52,126 bases of DNA from Nanobdellota archaeon (GTDB lineage: Archaea > Nanobdellota > Nanobdellia > Woesearchaeales > B3-WOES). Made by a program: the position numbers and the translations under genes. Positions 50,174 to 52,126 of this stretch are shown one piece after another. The stretch is from the NCBI GenBank assembly GCA_023131705.1, contig JAGLZG010000057.1, positions 1-52,126 on the forward strand. The letters run 5' to 3'. The notes under the pieces are model-generated. The model saw nothing but the letters and a program-made list of their open reading frames with translations. It did no database searches and was not told the origin of the DNA. The stretch's first letter is position 1, and each line of letters opens with the position of its first letter.

Positions 50174-51327
50174 AATAATCCCCTCACTTTTTCCAAAACA
50201 TCCTCAACTGTTATGCTTAGCATGCATTTCTTATCATAATCACATTTATACAACAACCCACAAGGCCAGCATTTTACATTACGTTTTATGATAATATGCT
50301 CTTTTTTATCTCCATAAGGCCCCCATCTCCTGTAATCAGTTGGACCTATTAATGTTATTGTTTTACATCCAACAGCAGAAGCCATGTGCATTGGCCCTGA
50401 ATCAACGCCAATTAACAGGTCAGACAGGCTTAGCAAGGCTGCTGTCTGCATTAGTTTTAGTTTTCCTGTAAGGTTGATTATTTTGTCTTTGTTTTGTATC
50501 TTTTGGAGCAGGGATTCTGATTTTTGAATATCGTTGGAACCACCAATTATTATAATCTTTGTTTTGTATTTTTTTATAAGATTATCAATCAGTTCAGCAA
50601 ATTTTTCCAAAGGCCATTCCTTTGAAGGATAGCCTGCAAATGGGTTGATTACAATCCTTTTGTTTATTTTGTTTTTTGCCAGTATTCTTTTTATTTTTGT
50701 GATGTCTTGTTTTTTAACATCAAGTTCAGGAATTGTTTCTTTTATTGGGCAGTTTATTGCTTTTAGTAAACTTAGGTTTTTTTCAACTTCATGGATTCCC
50801 TGCTTATATTTTACATTTTTTGTCAGGAAATAAGAACCTCCTGTATAGCCAAAACCAATCCTTTGCTTTGCTCCAGAAAGATACAGGAATAAAAGGTTAT
50901 TTCTAAAGTCCCCCCTTGTATCAATTGCCAGGTCAAATCTTTGTTTTCTTATCTTTTTTATAAATTTTAGATATGTCAGTATGTCTTTGATGTTAAATCC
51001 TTTTTTGTATCTAATCCATGGAGCATCATATAATATGATATTATCAATATTTTTGTTGTTTTTCCACAAATCAATGAATTTAGGGTTTATGACAAGAGAT
51101 ATTTTTGCATCTTTGCAGCAGTTTCTTAGATTATTGATTAAAGGAATTGATAGGATACTGTCTCCTATATAGCCAGAATTGATTATTAATATTTTTTTAA
51201 TTTTTATGTTTCTATCTATTCTTAACCATTGAAATGTTATAAGCTGATATAATCTGAATAATATCATTAGAACCATGTTTATTAAAAAAATAATTATTGC
51301 TTTTTTCTTATTGATTACCTTAACCAT
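50170..51327 (-). CDS. GT9 heptosyltransferase
   Basis: This 385-residue protein has a GT9 fold with LIINSGYIGDSILSIPL, DTRGDFRNNL, INPFAGYPSKEWP and LIGVDSGPMHMASAVG, plus four cysteines near the end (KCWPCG, KCDYDKKC) typical of the WaaC/WaaF group. It should transfer heptose from an ADP-heptose donor. The first 40 residues include a hydrophobic stretch absent from cytosolic relatives and may be a membrane anchor. The gene sits with RfaE2 and an HldD-like epimerase gene, which would make the donor. Confidence 0.85.
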   Translation of the reverse strand: MVKVINKKKAIIIFLINMVLMILFRLYQLITFQWLRIDRNIKIKKILIINSGYIGDSILSIPLINNLRNCCKDAKISLVINPKFIDLWKNNKNIDNIILYDAPWIRYKKGFNIKDILTYLKFIKKIRKQRFDLAIDTRGDFRNNLLFLYLSGAKQRIGFGYTGGSYFLTKNVKYKQGIHEVEKNLSLLKAINCPIKETIPELDVKKQDITKIKRILAKNKINKRIVINPFAGYPSKEWPLEKFAELIDNLIKKYKTKIIIIGGSNDIQKSESLLQKIQNKDKIINLTGKLKLMQTAALLSLSDLLIGVDSGPMHMASAVGCKTITLIGPTDYRRWGPYGDKKEHIIIKRNVKCWPCGLLYKCDYDKKCMLSITVEDVLEKVRGLL

Positions 51328-51369
51328 ACTTATTCTAAGAAATAAAGTTAATTTAAAAGGTTTATGTAT

Positions 51370-51894
51370 TTATTGTTCTTTAAACAGGTTTACTATTTTT
51401 TTTATTATTTTAGATGCAGAAGCATCACTATTAATATTTATTATATTTATCTTCCCCCCATAACTTTCTATTATCTTTCTCTCATTTTGATTAATTGCTG
51501 GTTTTTCTTCTGTAGCATCTTTTGGATCAATAACATAGTCCCCACCTTTGCAATATATTTTTGGCTTTAATTCTTTTAGTATATTTTCTATTGTGGGATT
51601 ATAGAATATAAATGTATAATCAACACACTCTAAGGCTGATAAAACCTCTGCTCTTTCTTTTTCTGGTATAATTGGTCTTTTTTCATCTTTATAGGCTTTT
51701 ATTGAACTATCAGAATTTAGAGCAACAATTAGTATACCTCCTAATTCCTTGGCTTTTTGTAAATATTTCACATATCCTACATGGAGCAAATCAAAACCCC
51801 CATTTGTAAAAACAACTTTCTTGCCTTGCCTTTCAGCATATTCCATTATTTCTTTTATTTCTTCTTTTGTCTTTATTTTTTTATTAGATTCCAT
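51370..51894 (-). CDS. Heptose-1-phosphate adenylyltransferase (RfaE2-like)
   Basis: This 174-residue nucleotidyltransferase has VVFTNGGFDLLHVGYVKYL near 28-45, KERAEVLSALECVDYTFIF and YCKGGDYV, the pattern of the C-terminal domain of HldE or stand-alone RfaE2. The HxGH motif is HVGY here, with Tyr41 replacing the second histidine. It should join ATP to D-glycero-beta-D-manno-heptose 1-phosphate. It overlaps the stop codon of an upstream epimerase gene by 11 bases and precedes the GT9 gene by 42 bases. Confidence 0.82.
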   Translation of the reverse strand: MESNKKIKTKEEIKEIMEYAERQGKKVVFTNGGFDLLHVGYVKYLQKAKELGGILIVALNSDSSIKAYKDEKRPIIPEKERAEVLSALECVDYTFIFYNPTIENILKELKPKIYCKGGDYVIDPKDATEEKPAINQNERKIIESYGGKINIININSDASASKIIKKIVNLFKEQ

Positions 51895-52126
51895 TTTCCC
51901 TTAAAAATTTATCATAATCTATTATCCCTTGTTTTAGATTATATTTTGCTTTAAATCCAAGCATTTTCTCAGCTTTTGTTGTATCTGCCTGTGTGTTGTT
52001 TTGATAAGTTCCGTCATAAGGATTGTCAATATATTCGGGCTCAAGTTGAGTTCCTAAAACTTCATTTAGTGTCTTAACAAGTTCGTTAAAGCTGACAGCG
52101 GTTCCTGTGCCAACATTATAGACTCC
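51884..52126 (-). CDS. ADP-heptose epimerase-like protein, C-terminal fragment
   Basis: The frame open at the window edge encodes the last 80 residues of an extended short-chain dehydrogenase: YNVGTGTAVSFNELV, YIDNPYDGTYQNNTQADT and LGFKAKYNLKQGI. The GTYQ-x2-TQAD form matches ADP-L-glycero-D-manno-heptose 6-epimerase (HldD). The 5' part lies beyond the window. A neighbouring nucleotidyltransferase and heptosyltransferase agree with this reading. Confidence 0.75.
   Translation of the reverse strand, partial: GVYNVGTGTAVSFNELVKTLNEVLGTQLEPEYIDNPYDGTYQNNTQADTTKAEKMLGFKAKYNLKQGIIDYDKFLRENGI

Noticed and set aside
1..52126. tRNA, rRNA, transposase or integrase genes
   Set aside because: No cloverleaf, rRNA-like stretch or recombinase motif was found by reading both strands. 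Only palindromic elements hint at mobility.

Overview
The window is one long surface-glycan locus from an AT-rich archaeon, most likely a DPANN lineage such as Woesearchaeota (inferred, not proven). The archaeal signs are TATA boxes of the TTTATATA or TATTTAAATA type, several with an A-rich BRE, about 25-35 bases upstream of start codons that often have almost no leader. There are also DPM1/ALG5-like glycosyltransferases, an STT3-like membrane protein and a glycerol-1-phosphate-dehydrogenase-like protein. Many sugar-nucleotide enzymes are of bacterial type. No rRNA, tRNA, transposase, integrase or CRISPR array was seen. The standard code fits, with TGA used as stop. Genes are tightly packed, with ATGA or TAATG overlaps inside operons and several convergent pairs whose 3' ends overlap.

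Layout. 1-1019: a tandem helix-turn-helix regulator facing a repeat array that looks like its operator, then hairpins. 1020-9300: UDP-glucose dehydrogenase, a sugar-1-phosphate nucleotidyltransferase, a GtrA-like flippase, a GT2, an STT3-like GT-C protein, a probable (alpha/alpha)-toroid protein and an AglD-type membrane protein. 9297-13077 (minus): a methyltransferase and two GT-C glycosyltransferases. 13222-16721 (minus): acyl carrier protein, second GtrA, FkbH, holo-ACP synthase and a left-handed beta-helix acyltransferase, which together form an ACP-dependent acyl-decoration module. 16844-24406: an ALG5-like GT2, a YfhO-type membrane protein carrying a palindrome-rich in-frame insert, an RfbH-type 3-dehydrase, a DegT aminotransferase, RmlC and RmlA. 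24441-33615: GT2, a radical SAM protein, a GT-C gene remnant, Gmd, a methyltransferase-GT2 fusion, a perosamine-synthase-like aminotransferase, a methyltransferase, a GT-C protein and a GDP-fucose-synthase-like enzyme.

33842-46508 is the most unusual part. A Wzx-type flippase leads an operon of a G1PDH-like dehydrogenase, a RuBisCO-like protein with a degraded phosphate-binding motif, an APH/MtnK-type kinase, a DUF89 phosphatase, a glycyl radical enzyme of the dehydratase/lyase type and its activase. Next to it lie a B12-type radical SAM protein, an iron-alcohol dehydrogenase, a CDP-alcohol phosphatidyltransferase and a LicC-like nucleotidyltransferase. I infer a pathway that builds a small phosphorylated polyol or similar group, activates it as a CDP derivative and attaches it to a glycan or lipid. 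I know of no described system with this set.

46500-52126: a GT4, an FrhB-like iron-sulfur protein, a polysaccharide pyruvyl transferase, and an ADP-heptose group (GT9 heptosyltransferase, RfaE2 adenylyltransferase, and the C-terminus of an HldD-like epimerase cut by the window edge).

Together the genes make sugar nucleotides, transfer sugars to a polyprenyl or dolichyl carrier, decorate the glycan with acyl, methyl, pyruvyl and possibly polyol-phosphate groups, and flip it across the membrane. Functions come from motifs read by eye; no search was run.
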